Origin: Crossaster papposus | Lineage: Eukaryota; Echinodermata; Asteroidea; Velatida; Solasteridae | DNA length: 64,000 nt | Assembly (NCBI GenBank): GCA_037893245.1 | Contig: JBAIAA010000789.1 | Location: 1-64,000, forward strand | Direction: 5' to 3' | In this document: in pieces, positions 50,741 through 61,210 of the stretch | Numbering within the stretch: position 1 is the stretch's first letter | How the letters are laid out: each line of letters begins with the position of its first letter | Made by a program: the position numbers and the translations under genes | The notes under the pieces: model-generated | The model's input: the letters and a program-made list of their open reading frames with translations, nothing else | Database searches by the model: none | Told to the model about the DNA's origin: nothing

Positions 50741-51547
50741 AAAGACAAGTTAAAGTCTGTGTGATGAAGGGTGTTGCTAGAAGTAACACTCACCCCCTTT
50801 CATTTAATTGTTGTCAAATTATCCAGCTTTGGTCAAAATGGTGTGTGTTGGCAAATGTGCGCAGATGAACAAGACAGGGCTTATTCAAGTCCCTGGCTTC
50901 GTCTTGAACTTAAGTCAATTTTGGGCCCCGAATTACTACGGAAACTCTAGCTCCATGCTGACAGCTGGTAATTCCTCGGAAACATTCTCTCTGCATGTTT
51001 TCATTGATTCACAAGTCGGAGGCAAATCCAAAGCAAAGGTTTTGAAAACCTCTACAGAAAGATGGTGTCCCCCCCCCCCCCCCCCTCCCCCAACTGAACC
51101 AGTTAAAAATGTGCATTGTACTTAATTTTTCAAAGAATTGTTCCCCTATGTTAATTCCTTGCTCAGTACAGACTGGTAATGTTACAAAACCCATACCATA
51201 CAGTGTACGGTATATTCACATGTTTAGTTTCACATGCATCTAGCTAGGTTGGATTGACAATAAGTTTGCAATAAACATGGTTTTTATTGATTGATTGACA
51301 CGTGTGGAAATCCAGTTTTATGCTTTGCTATTTATGTTGTACGCTTTGGATGGAACCTTACAGTATGTAGACCAGTGTTTTGCAATAGCGCCCTCTTGTG
51401 GTAAATTCCAAGTCGTTCTTGTGCTTAGGGTTTCTTCTGTAATGTTAACGTGATTATGCTTTCGTAATAACAATTGAAATGGGGGGGGAGGTGTTAACAG
51501 GTGGACATTTGCAAAAGCAGGAATATACAACCTAGTTCAGGTGGTCA
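50741..51547. other. 3' flank of the LRR gene
   Basis: Probable 3' UTR to the AATAAA at 51270-51275. It contains poly-C at about 51069-51091 and a G run at 51481-51488. No other gene is supported. Confidence 0.5.
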
Positions 51548-54072
51548 GACTTTAACTGACCACCTGGAAAACAACAACCTCACAAGGCATCTGTGCACAA
51601 CTTTAACTGACTATCTGGAAAACAACAATCTAACAAGGCATCTGTGCACAACTTTAACTGACTACCTGGAAAACAACAACCTAACAAGGCATCTGTGCAC
51701 AACTTTAACTGACCACCTGGAAAACAACAACCTCACAAGGCATCTGTGCACAACTTTAACTGACTATCTGGAAAACAACAACCTAACAAGGCATCTGTGC
51801 ACAACTTTAACTGACTATCTGGAAAACAACAATCTAACAAGGCATCTGTGCACAACTTTAACTGACAACCTGGAAAACAACAATCTAACAAGGCATATGT
51901 GCACAACTTTAACTGACCACCTGTAAAACAACAACCTAACAAGGCATCGGTGCACAACTTTAACTGTCCATCTGGAAAACAACAACCTCACAAGGCATCA
52001 GTGCACAACTTTAACTGACCACCTGGAAAACAACAATCTAACAAGGCATCTGTGCACAACTTTAACTGACAACCTGGAAAACAACAATCTAACAAGGCAT
52101 CTGTGCACAACTTTAACTGACCACCCGGAAAACAACAATCTAACAAGGCATCTGTGCACAACTTTAACTGACCACCCGGAAAACAACAATCTAACAAGGC
52201 ATCTGTGCACAACTTCAACTGACTACCTGGAAATCAACAACCTAACAAGGCATCTGTGCACAACTTTAACTGACCACCTGGAAATCAACAACCTAACAAG
52301 GCATCTGTGCACAACTTTAACTGACCACCTGGAAAACAACAACCTAACAAGGCATCTGTGCACAATTTTAACTGACTATCTGGAAAACAACAACCTAACA
52401 AGGCATCTGTGCACAACTTTAACTGACTATCTGGAAAACAACAATCTAACAAGGCATCGGTGCACAACTTTAACTGACCACCCGGAAAACAACAATCTAA
52501 CAAGGCATCTGTGCACAACTTTAACTGACAACCTGGAAAACAACAATCTAACAAGGCATCTATGCACAACTTTAACTGACCACCTGGAAAACAACAACCT
52601 AACAAGGCATCTGTGCACAACTTTAACTGACCACCTGGAAATCAACAACCTAACAAGGCATCTGTGCACAACTTTAACTGACCACCTGGAAAACAACAAC
52701 CTAACAAGGCATCTGTGCACAACTTTAACTAACAACCTGGAAATCAACAACCTAACAAGGCATCTGTGCACAACTTTAACTGACCACCTGGAAAACAACA
52801 ATCTAACAAGGCATCTGTGCACAACTTTAACTGACCACCTGGAAAACAACAACCTAACAAGGCATCTGTGCACAACTTTAACTGACAACCTGGAAATCAA
52901 CAACCTAACAAGGCATCTGTGCACAACTTTAACTGACAACCTGGAAATCAACAACCTAACAAGGCATCTATGCACAACTTTAACTGACCACCTGGAAAAC
53001 AACAATCTAACAAGGCATCTATGCACAACTTTAACTGACCACCTGGAAAACAACAATCTAACAAGGCATCTGTGCACAACTTTAACTGACCACCTGGAAA
53101 ACAACAACCTAACAAGGCATCTGTGCACAACTTTAACTGACAACCTGGAAATCAACAACCTAACAAGGCATCTGTGCACAACTTTAACTGACAACCTGGA
53201 AATCAACAATCTAACAAGGCATCAGTGCACAACTTTAACTGACTACCTGGAAATCAACAACCTAACAAGGCATCTGTGCACAACTTTAACTGACTACCTG
53301 GAAAACAACAACCTAACAAGGCATCTGTGCACAACTTTAACTGACCACCTGGAAAACAACAATCTAACAAGGCATCTGTGCACAACTTTAACTGACAACC
53401 TGGAAATCAACAACCTAACAAGGCATCTGTGCACAACTTTAACTGACTACCTGGAAAACAACAACCTAACAAGGCATCTGTGCACAACTTTAACTGACTA
53501 CCTGGAAAACAACAACCTAACAAGGCATCTGTGCACAACTTTAACTGACAACCTGGAAATCAACAACCTAACAAGGCATCTGTGCACAACTTTAACTGAC
53601 TACCTGGAAATCAACAACCTAACAAGGCATCTGTGCACAACTTTAACTGACTACCTGGAAAACAACAACCTAACAAGGCATCTGTGCACAACTTTAACTG
53701 ACTACCTGAAAAACAACAACCTAACAAGGCATCTGTGCACAACTTTAACTGACTACCTGGAAATCAACAACCTAACAAGGCATCAGTGCACAACTTTAAC
53801 TGACTACCTGGGAAAACAACAACCTAACAAGGCATCTGTGCACAACTTTAACTGACTACCTGGAAATCAACAACCTAACAAGGCATCTGTGCACAACTTT
53901 AACTGACCACCTGGAAATCAACAACCTAACAAGGCATCTGTGCACAACTTTAACTGACTACCTGGAAATCAACAACCTAACAAGGCATCAGTGCACAACT
54001 TTAACTGACCACCTGGAAAACAACAAGTAACAAGGCATCTGTGCACAACTTTAACCACCTGGAAAACAACAA
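51548..54072 (+). repeat. 51-bp minisatellite, about 49 copies
   Basis: Unit landmarks: TTTAACTGAC, (C/T)A(C/T)CTGGAAAACAACAA, CTAACAAGGCATCTGTGCACA. Single-base variants (AAAACAAC or AAATCAAC; CCACC, CTATC or CAACC) alternate between units. Because 51 is divisible by three, long frames appear on both strands (17-residue repeats such as LTDYLENNNLTRHLCTT). None has a start context or continues into unique sequence, so it is treated as non-coding. Confidence 0.97.
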
Positions 54073-54789
54073 CGCCGCCCTCTTAAGGTGAGTTCTGTTC
54101 AACTTTTTTTTATAACCCGCCCTCGACCTCGAGGCCAAAAGTGAATCAATTCTGTAATATTAGCATCGATCGACTACTTGAAAGAAGGGTTTGTTTGTTT
54201 GGATTATTGATCGACAAGAGGCTGTGAATAAAAGACCATCTGGATTGACACCACACAAAAGCCGATGAAGAATGTTCAAACCTAACCTGCTGAAATTTAG
54301 CCCATTAAAAACAAAAGACAATTTATTCGAAAATGTATTTTTCCTGCAAATTAAAAATGTCTGATTCATGTAAAAATGTTCTTTTTTTACAAGTCAAATG
54401 CCATCCCTTAAAGTTACTCCTGAGTGTTCGATTATGACAATAATAGAGCACTTGCTATATCAACTGCAAATTTGGCAACTGACAACTTCAGCAAATCTGT
54501 AAAAAAATAATGTTGGAGGTAAATATTGTTGTTATGGTGGCCAAACGGCATAAACCTGCAATCCATTTTGGAGCTTAGTAACCCGTTGAAAAAAAATAAC
54601 AATTGACGATTTGTAAATGACTGGAAATCCTGGCCAGATCTATTAAAAGACCTATAGACCTCATCAAAGTATACAGTGCCAATCCCTCTTCAGCTGTCTA
54701 AAAGGCATCGGTTTACAACCCTCCCAACCCGAGCAGTCTTGAGACCTTTTCAAGATCTATCAAGTGCCAGCCGTTTCCCCGCGCGGCGT
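54073..54789. other. Spacer between minisatellite and duplication
   Basis: AT-rich sequence with no supported gene or repeat. Confidence 0.5.
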
Positions 54790-57579
54790 GGCGGCTACAC
54801 CAGAAATCACCGGATATGCTTTCTGGTATCTCGTTTGACGATGCTGCTTAAAGGGATCGTATCCGTTTGGTAATTACTCCAAAAATTAATGGCAATAAAA
54901 ACTTACTTGGTAAGAAGTACAGCAACTCTGGATAGTATAATGCATTTGTAGAAACTTTTCACTTTGAAGTACTGCGGTTATAGAAAAAGATATCACTTTT
55001 TATCCCCACAAATTTGAATCTGAGAAGCGTTACTGCAGTGACGTTTCTCAGATTGTGTATTCCAATGCAGATTATTCTTCCTGCGTGGACATAACCGCTC
55101 TAGATTTTCGGCAATATCTCAAAACTGCTACCACCTTTTGAAATGATTTTTTTACAGGTTAGTTTTATGGTATATACCTATAACTATATAGGATTGAAAC
55201 AAACAGTGGGTTCCAATTACCAAACGTATACGACCCCTTTAAATCCCTCAATCGACATATGGGTCACTCGTGGTAAAAGAAATTCAAGCTTAAGGCCTAT
55301 GTCATACTGTCACGAAAATAACGAAGATAGCCCAGAATTCCTTTTAAAAAAACCGAGTGATTCGTACCCCGTGGACATACTCGTAGCGGCGGCATCTTGA
55401 TAAATATTGATGAGTCGTGATGAATCTTGGCTGGTCGGCAAACTCCGGCAGCTAGTTTTGAACGATGTTTTCAAACCGATATATACGAGTAGTGTAATCT
55501 TGGCTTAATGGTGCACAGTCGTAGTGCCATCTTGTAGGTATTTGTGGACTTCCGTGCCCTTCTGTGGCACGGTAGTTTTCTTTCACGAATCACGATTGTA
55601 CGTACTATACTACCATGACTTATCGTAATGTCGTTAATCTTAGCGCAATCGTCTGTATACATGTTATCGGATGTAATCGGCGATATTCGTATAGTGGTCC
55701 TTGCTCCTGATCCGCGCTATCGTAATAGACCTTATACATGTAGTACACCTATATATCGTATAGCAGATCTTGATTAATCCACTTTATGTACTTACAGAGG
55801 TCGTTGATATTCGTAGTGCCACATTAGAAGGACTGTGAGTATTTGTAGGAAGGTGCATTCGAGACACGTTTCACCCGATTCACTGCTAGGACTAATCGGG
55901 GGCTAGGACTAAATGCTGCAGAAGGTGGTTATTTGTGTACTTGAGACTACCAATAAACTCATCGTTGTCTGGTGATTCTCATCTCACGCTTCGTCCTCAT
56001 CTGAATTTGATGTGTATTTTTGTTCTTCAAATTACGGATGTCGTTTGGGTGCTTTATTCGGGGTCCCCAAATCCCAAAAGGTTAGATCAGCCGTATTTAG
56101 CGGGAGATCTTACCCAAGCTCGGTGGAAGTTGGTGACACGTTTGTTCTAGTTACTGGCAGGTCGTGGCTTTGAGTCCAACCAAAGTGAGATTGCGAAATT
56201 TGTATTCTTGCAAACCATCTGACATTATTGAGTACAGAATGCTCATGAAATCAATGAAGAATGAAATCAAAATGAATTTCACATTAGTGATAGATTGATC
56301 AATTTGTATTCGCATAAACCCACCTAAGCTTGTTTAATCCTCTCGTTTCCCCCTCAAGAGCTTATTTTTAACCAGTTTGCGCCGGAGGACGTATATACAC
56401 GCAAAGTTTTCCCCAGATTAAAAACGGATGCCGCATAAACACGTCACGAGCAAGACTAGAAATGTCTGTCAGCAGCAAGCAATGCCGGAAATGCGTGGGT
56501 GTGCTTCCCGGTACCATTCGCCTAAACCTGCCTCGGTTCGAGTTTTGTTAAAAATTATCCCGCGCCTCGGCTCGGTGATGTTCCCGGCGCGAAGGAATAC
56601 AAGCCAAGTTTACACCCACCCGTTTGTATCGACCTGACACGTTAATCGAAGGCGAAGTAGTAGCCGTATATCACATACAATTAAACAAGCTTTGCATATT
56701 GCAGTCGATGTTCGTGGTGCGTTTGAGCTGTGTACTTGCTGTTAATGTAATTTGGATTTACCGATGTAGCATTAATTTCAGACACTATGAAGTACAGACT
56801 CATTGGTAGTAATGCGCATGCCAAAGTATAGACAATTGGAAGTGACAAGTCACGTGAGACGGTTTAACCAATAGTATGGACAAATAGTCCAATATTCACA
56901 GGAGTTTGATTTCTATACGACAACGCTACTTGCATCACTTTTAAATACTTTGATGGGAAAGCTACAGTTTTTGTGATATGTGGTAAAATAATTTAAACCC
57001 ACAAAATTGTAACCGTAGGACTTACAAACTCTGTCTGCAAATCATTTTAAGTGCTAAGTCAAGCCTACCAATGTTTATCCACAACATGACGAGAAAAATG
57101 AACAAGTAAGTCTCACGTAAACATTGCGCCTATGATGTTGGGATAATTGTGTTGGCCATCCGTCATGTGCAGCCACCGATATTAATTTAAATCAATAAAT
57201 TCACTTTAACATATTAATAAGGAGCCCGGGTATATGTTAATAACACATCCTTGCATTATTGTTTGGTGTAAGTGCGCTCATAAAAAAACCGGTCCATGGG
57301 GGATAAAGGAAACGATAAATTGTGTTTTGCCGCCCGAGGCTTCGTGTAAGAACCAGACAGTCTTGTATTGTAGACAAAGAATAGCGAAGAACAGCAATTA
57401 AATTGTTCTGCAATAGGGCGCCCTTGAAACCAGCGCAATTTTTCTCGTATATTTTCTCTCGCATCCGCGTGCAAAGCCGCGTTCGCATTGGACTTTTTTT
57501 GGTAAAACCTACGGAGAACTTAACCAAATTAAATCCAATGCGGACAGGCGGTAACATTGTCAAATTGTCCATTTTCCCC
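54790..57579 (+). repeat. Large segmental duplication, copy 1
   Basis: Matches 61211-64000 base for base at an exact offset of 6421 with almost no differences; one substitution noticed is GATTCTCA at about 55975 against GATCCTCA at 62396. It includes a TTAA-site MITE (54852-55238) and the dispersed repeat at 56418-56600. Small frames recur identically in both copies but show no recognisable domain. Confidence 0.96.
54852..55238 (+). mobile_element. 387-bp TTAA-site MITE, copy 2
   Basis: AGGGATCGTATCCGTTTGGT at the left end and a complementary right end, flanked on both sides by TTAA (54848-54851 and 55239-55242). Non-autonomous, piggyBac/Kolobok-like. Confidence 0.9.
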
Positions 57580-57586
57580 TCCGACT

Positions 57587-59678
57587 TGAGTCCCCTATCA
57601 AATGACTCGACTCCCCCATCAAATGACCCGACTCCCCATCAAATGACTCGACTCCCCCATCAAATGACTCGACTCCCCATCAAATGACTCGACTCCCCCA
57701 TCAAATGACTCGACTCCCCCATCAAATGACCCGACTCCCCCATCAAATGACTTGACTCCCCCATCAAATGACTCGACTCCCCATCAAATGACTCGACTCC
57801 CCCATCAAATGACTCGACTCCCCCATCAAATGACTCGACTCCCCCATCAAATGACTCGACTCCCCCATCAAATGACTCGACTCCCCCATCAAATGACCCG
57901 ACTCCCCCATCAAATGACCCGACTCCCCCATCAAATGACTCGACTCCCCATCAAATGACTCGACTCCCCCATCAAATGACACGACTCCCCCATCAAATGA
58001 CCCGACTCCCCCATCAAATGACCCGACTCCCCCATCAAATGACCCGACTCCCCCATCAAATGACCCGACTCCCCCATCAAATGACCCGACTCCCCCATCA
58101 AATGACCCGACTCCCCCATCAAATGACCCGACTCCCCCATCAAATGACCCGACTCCCCCATCAAATGACCCGACTCCCCCATCAAATGACTCGACTCCCC
58201 ATCAAATGACCCGACTCCCCCATCAAATGACTCGACTCCCCATCAAATGACTCGACTCCCCCATCAAATGACTCGACTCCCCATCAAATGACTCGACTCC
58301 CCATCAAATGACCCGACTCCCCCATCAAATGACTCGACTCCCCATCAAATGACTCGACTCCCCCATCAAATGACTCGACTCCCCATCAAATGACTCGACT
58401 CCCCATCAAATGACCCGACTCCCCCATCAAATGACCCGACTCCCCCATCAAATGACTCGACTCCCCCATCAAATGACCCGACTCCCCCATCAAATGACTC
58501 GACTCCCCTATCAAATGACTCGACTCCCCCATCAAATGACTCGACTCCCCCATCAAATGACCCGACTCCCCCATCAAATGACTCGACTCCCCCATCAAAT
58601 GACCCGACTCCCCCATCAAATGACCCGACTCCCCCATCAAATGACTCGACTCCCCTATCAAATGACTCGACTCCCCCATCAAATGACTCGACTCCCCCAT
58701 CAAATGACTCGACTCCCCCATCAAATGACTCGACTCCCCCATCAAATGACCCGACTCCCCCATCAAATGACTCGACTCCCCCATCAAATGACCCGACTCC
58801 CCCATCAAATGACCCGACTCCCCCATCAAATGACCCGACTCCCCCATCAAATGACCCGACTCCCCCATCAAATGACCCGACTCCCCCATCAAATGACTCG
58901 ACTCCCCCATCAAATGACTCGACTCCCCCATCAAATGACTCGACTCCCCCATCAAATGACTCGACTCCCCCATCAAATGACCCGACTCCCCCATCAAATG
59001 ACCCGACTCCCCCATCAAATGACCCGACTCCCCCATCAAATGACTCGACTCCCCTATCAAATGACTCGACTCCCCCATCAAATGACTCGACTCCCCCATC
59101 AAATGACCCGACTCCCCCATCAAATGACCCGACTCCCCATCAAATGACCCGACTCCCCCATCAAATGACCCGACTCCCCCATCAAATGACTCGACTCCCC
59201 CATCAAATGACTCGACTCCCCCATCAAATGACTCGACTCCCCCATCAAATGACTCGACTCCCCCATCAAATGACCCGACTCCCCCATCAAATGACCCGAC
59301 TCCCCCATCAAATGACTCGACTCCCCCATCAAATGACACGACTCCCCCATCAAATGACCCGACTCCCCCATCAAATGACTCGACTCCCCCATCAAATGAC
59401 TCGACTCCCCCATCAAATGACCCGACTCCCCCATCAAATGACTCGACTCCCCCATCAAATGACCCGACTCCCCCATCAAATGACCCGACTCCCCCATCAA
59501 ATGACTCGACTCCCCATCAAATGACCCGACTCCCCCATCAAATGACCCGACTCCCCCATCAAATGACCCGACTCCCCCATCAAATGACCCGACTCCCCCA
59601 TCAAATGACCCGACTCCCCCATCAAATGACTCGACTCCCCCATCAAATGACTCGACTCCCCCATCAAATGACTCGACT
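57587..59678 (+). repeat. 21-bp minisatellite, about 100 copies
   Basis: Unit ACTCCCCCATCAAATGACTCG, shortened by one base in some units (four C instead of five), with two interspersed main variants, GACTCG and GACCCG. Frames reading MTRLPHQ on one strand and HLMGESG/HLMGESS on the other arise because the unit is seven codons long. It begins just after the end of duplication copy 1. Confidence 0.97.
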
Positions 59679-61210
59679 CGGCTCAAGTCACGGCGAGCAT
59701 GATTACTCAACTCTACTCGACTCGAGCAAAGATAATAAAGCTCGAGTCCCCAAAATAAAGGTTTTATTTTTAATCATGACTTACTAAAAGTTTAACGAAA
59801 CTCCCATTTTTGCGAGGAATTACACAGCATACAAAAAAATAAATCGTCGTAAAAGGCCAGTTCAGCAATTATACTCGTTAGACTTGAAATCAAGTCTGTA
59901 ATTGTTCAGCGCTAGTTCATTTCGGTGGCGCGCGCCGGCCTGCGGACAAAGACGACCGTGTCTAACGACTTGATTCCAAGTCTATTTTGGCCTTCGGTTT
60001 GGCAATTCTCACGCCAAATCACGAACATGAAGCGCGACTATGTCGCAATGGTCCAATTTACTTACCTCCCCAAAGGGCAATATTCTCAAAGGTTTCGAAA
60101 CCATGCATTTACAATGTATTGTACACGCTTCAATAACAAATATTCATTAACCGGCAAAGAGCTCTTTTTTATTTCAGTTTACGGAAATTTAAGCGCAATC
60201 GACCAAACAATTGCCTATCCAAATATGTACCAGGAAAACAAGTCATACGAGTTTTCACTACAGAAAACTCTATTTGCATAAGACGTAATGTTTGTCTGAA
60301 AAAAAGCGTAGAGTTACATTGCGTATTATGAGTGTTTTCTGGAACTACCCACATTATGCGCATTTTTATTTCAAATAAAAAGTGTATTGAAGACTGTGAA
60401 AGCAAAACCTGTTTTTCAGATATGCCGATCAATTGGGTGTTTGGTCTGAAGTAATTAAAGTACTTTTGCTTTTTAAAATTGGACAGAAAACATTGGTGTC
60501 GGTAGTGTAAACTGGAGGAATAACAAGTGCCATTCGTTTCTCTGGCAGTTTTTCTTTGTTACCCCTAAACATATAGGTGTATCAAAAAGAAGTATACACT
60601 CGGTACAATGTCTCTATTTACAATTTCAATTTTATTTTTTTGAATAGGGCCTATGGCAAATATGGGGAGAAACCTTTCCGCGCGCAATTTGAATAAGGAC
60701 CAAAAAAACAACCTCTTTTTAAAACTACAGAAAGTCCTGCCAATGCAAACAAGCTAATTATAGAGTACCTTGTAGTAATCCTACAAAATTCGTTTAGAAA
60801 AGTCAATCGAAATTTGGAAAAGGCACGGACGTCCACACCAACTTTAATAATAAATGGCGGGATCCTTGTCAAATTTTTTTAAGTCGTTAAACACTGAACA
60901 AGATAGTGGTCATCAGTCTAACTTTGACATTGTGAGTTGCCAGGCAACCGGATCCACCGACGGTGTTCCAAGCATTGCGTTCCAGTCATTTAAACAGCAC
61001 TAGCGCCTCTTCGTTTTGTTCCTCATTGCGGCTACGCGTCGTTGCCTAGCAACAGTTGCCTGGGATCCAATTGCCCGTGACTGATTGTGTTTCCCGCCAA
61101 AAGACACGAGCTTTGCGTTTCGGTTTATTGAGTGGCGGTCTCGCAGTGGTGGAATACAATGGTGATAGGATAATAATAGTGATAACAACAACGCGCCAGG
61201 CAGTATACCA
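59679..61210. other. Single-copy spacer between duplication copies
   Basis: No supported gene. The 3' part (60930-61100) is less AT-rich and holds two RFX X-box motifs and an E2F-type motif, listed separately. Confidence 0.55.
60936..61098. promoter_or_regulatory. Promoter-like cluster: two X-boxes and an E2F-type site
   Basis: GTTGCCAGGCAAC at 60936-60948 and GTTGCCTAGCAAC at 61041-61053 both match the RFX X-box consensus (GTNRCC, spacer of one, RGYAAC). TTTCCCGCC at 61090-61098 matches an E2F site. X-boxes typically mark ciliary gene promoters, but no coding exon is recognisable on either side. The duplicated segment starts 112 bp downstream. Confidence 0.55.

Noticed and set aside
51501..53209. 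Long frames with 17-residue repeats (LTDYLENNNLTRHLCTT; RLLFSRWSVKVVHRCLV)
   Set aside because: Products of a 51-bp minisatellite whose length is a multiple of three. The resemblance of NNNLTRHL to leucine-rich repeats and the nearby LRR gene are coincidental as far as can be seen.
51548..59678. Regular direct repeats resembling a CRISPR array
   Set aside because: Units are contiguous with no unique spacers, and the genome is clearly eukaryotic.
57752..59787. Frames MTRLPHQ-repeat (plus) and HLMGES-repeat (minus), up to 317 codons
   Set aside because: Seven-codon minisatellite unit open in several frames on both strands; no flanking unique coding sequence.
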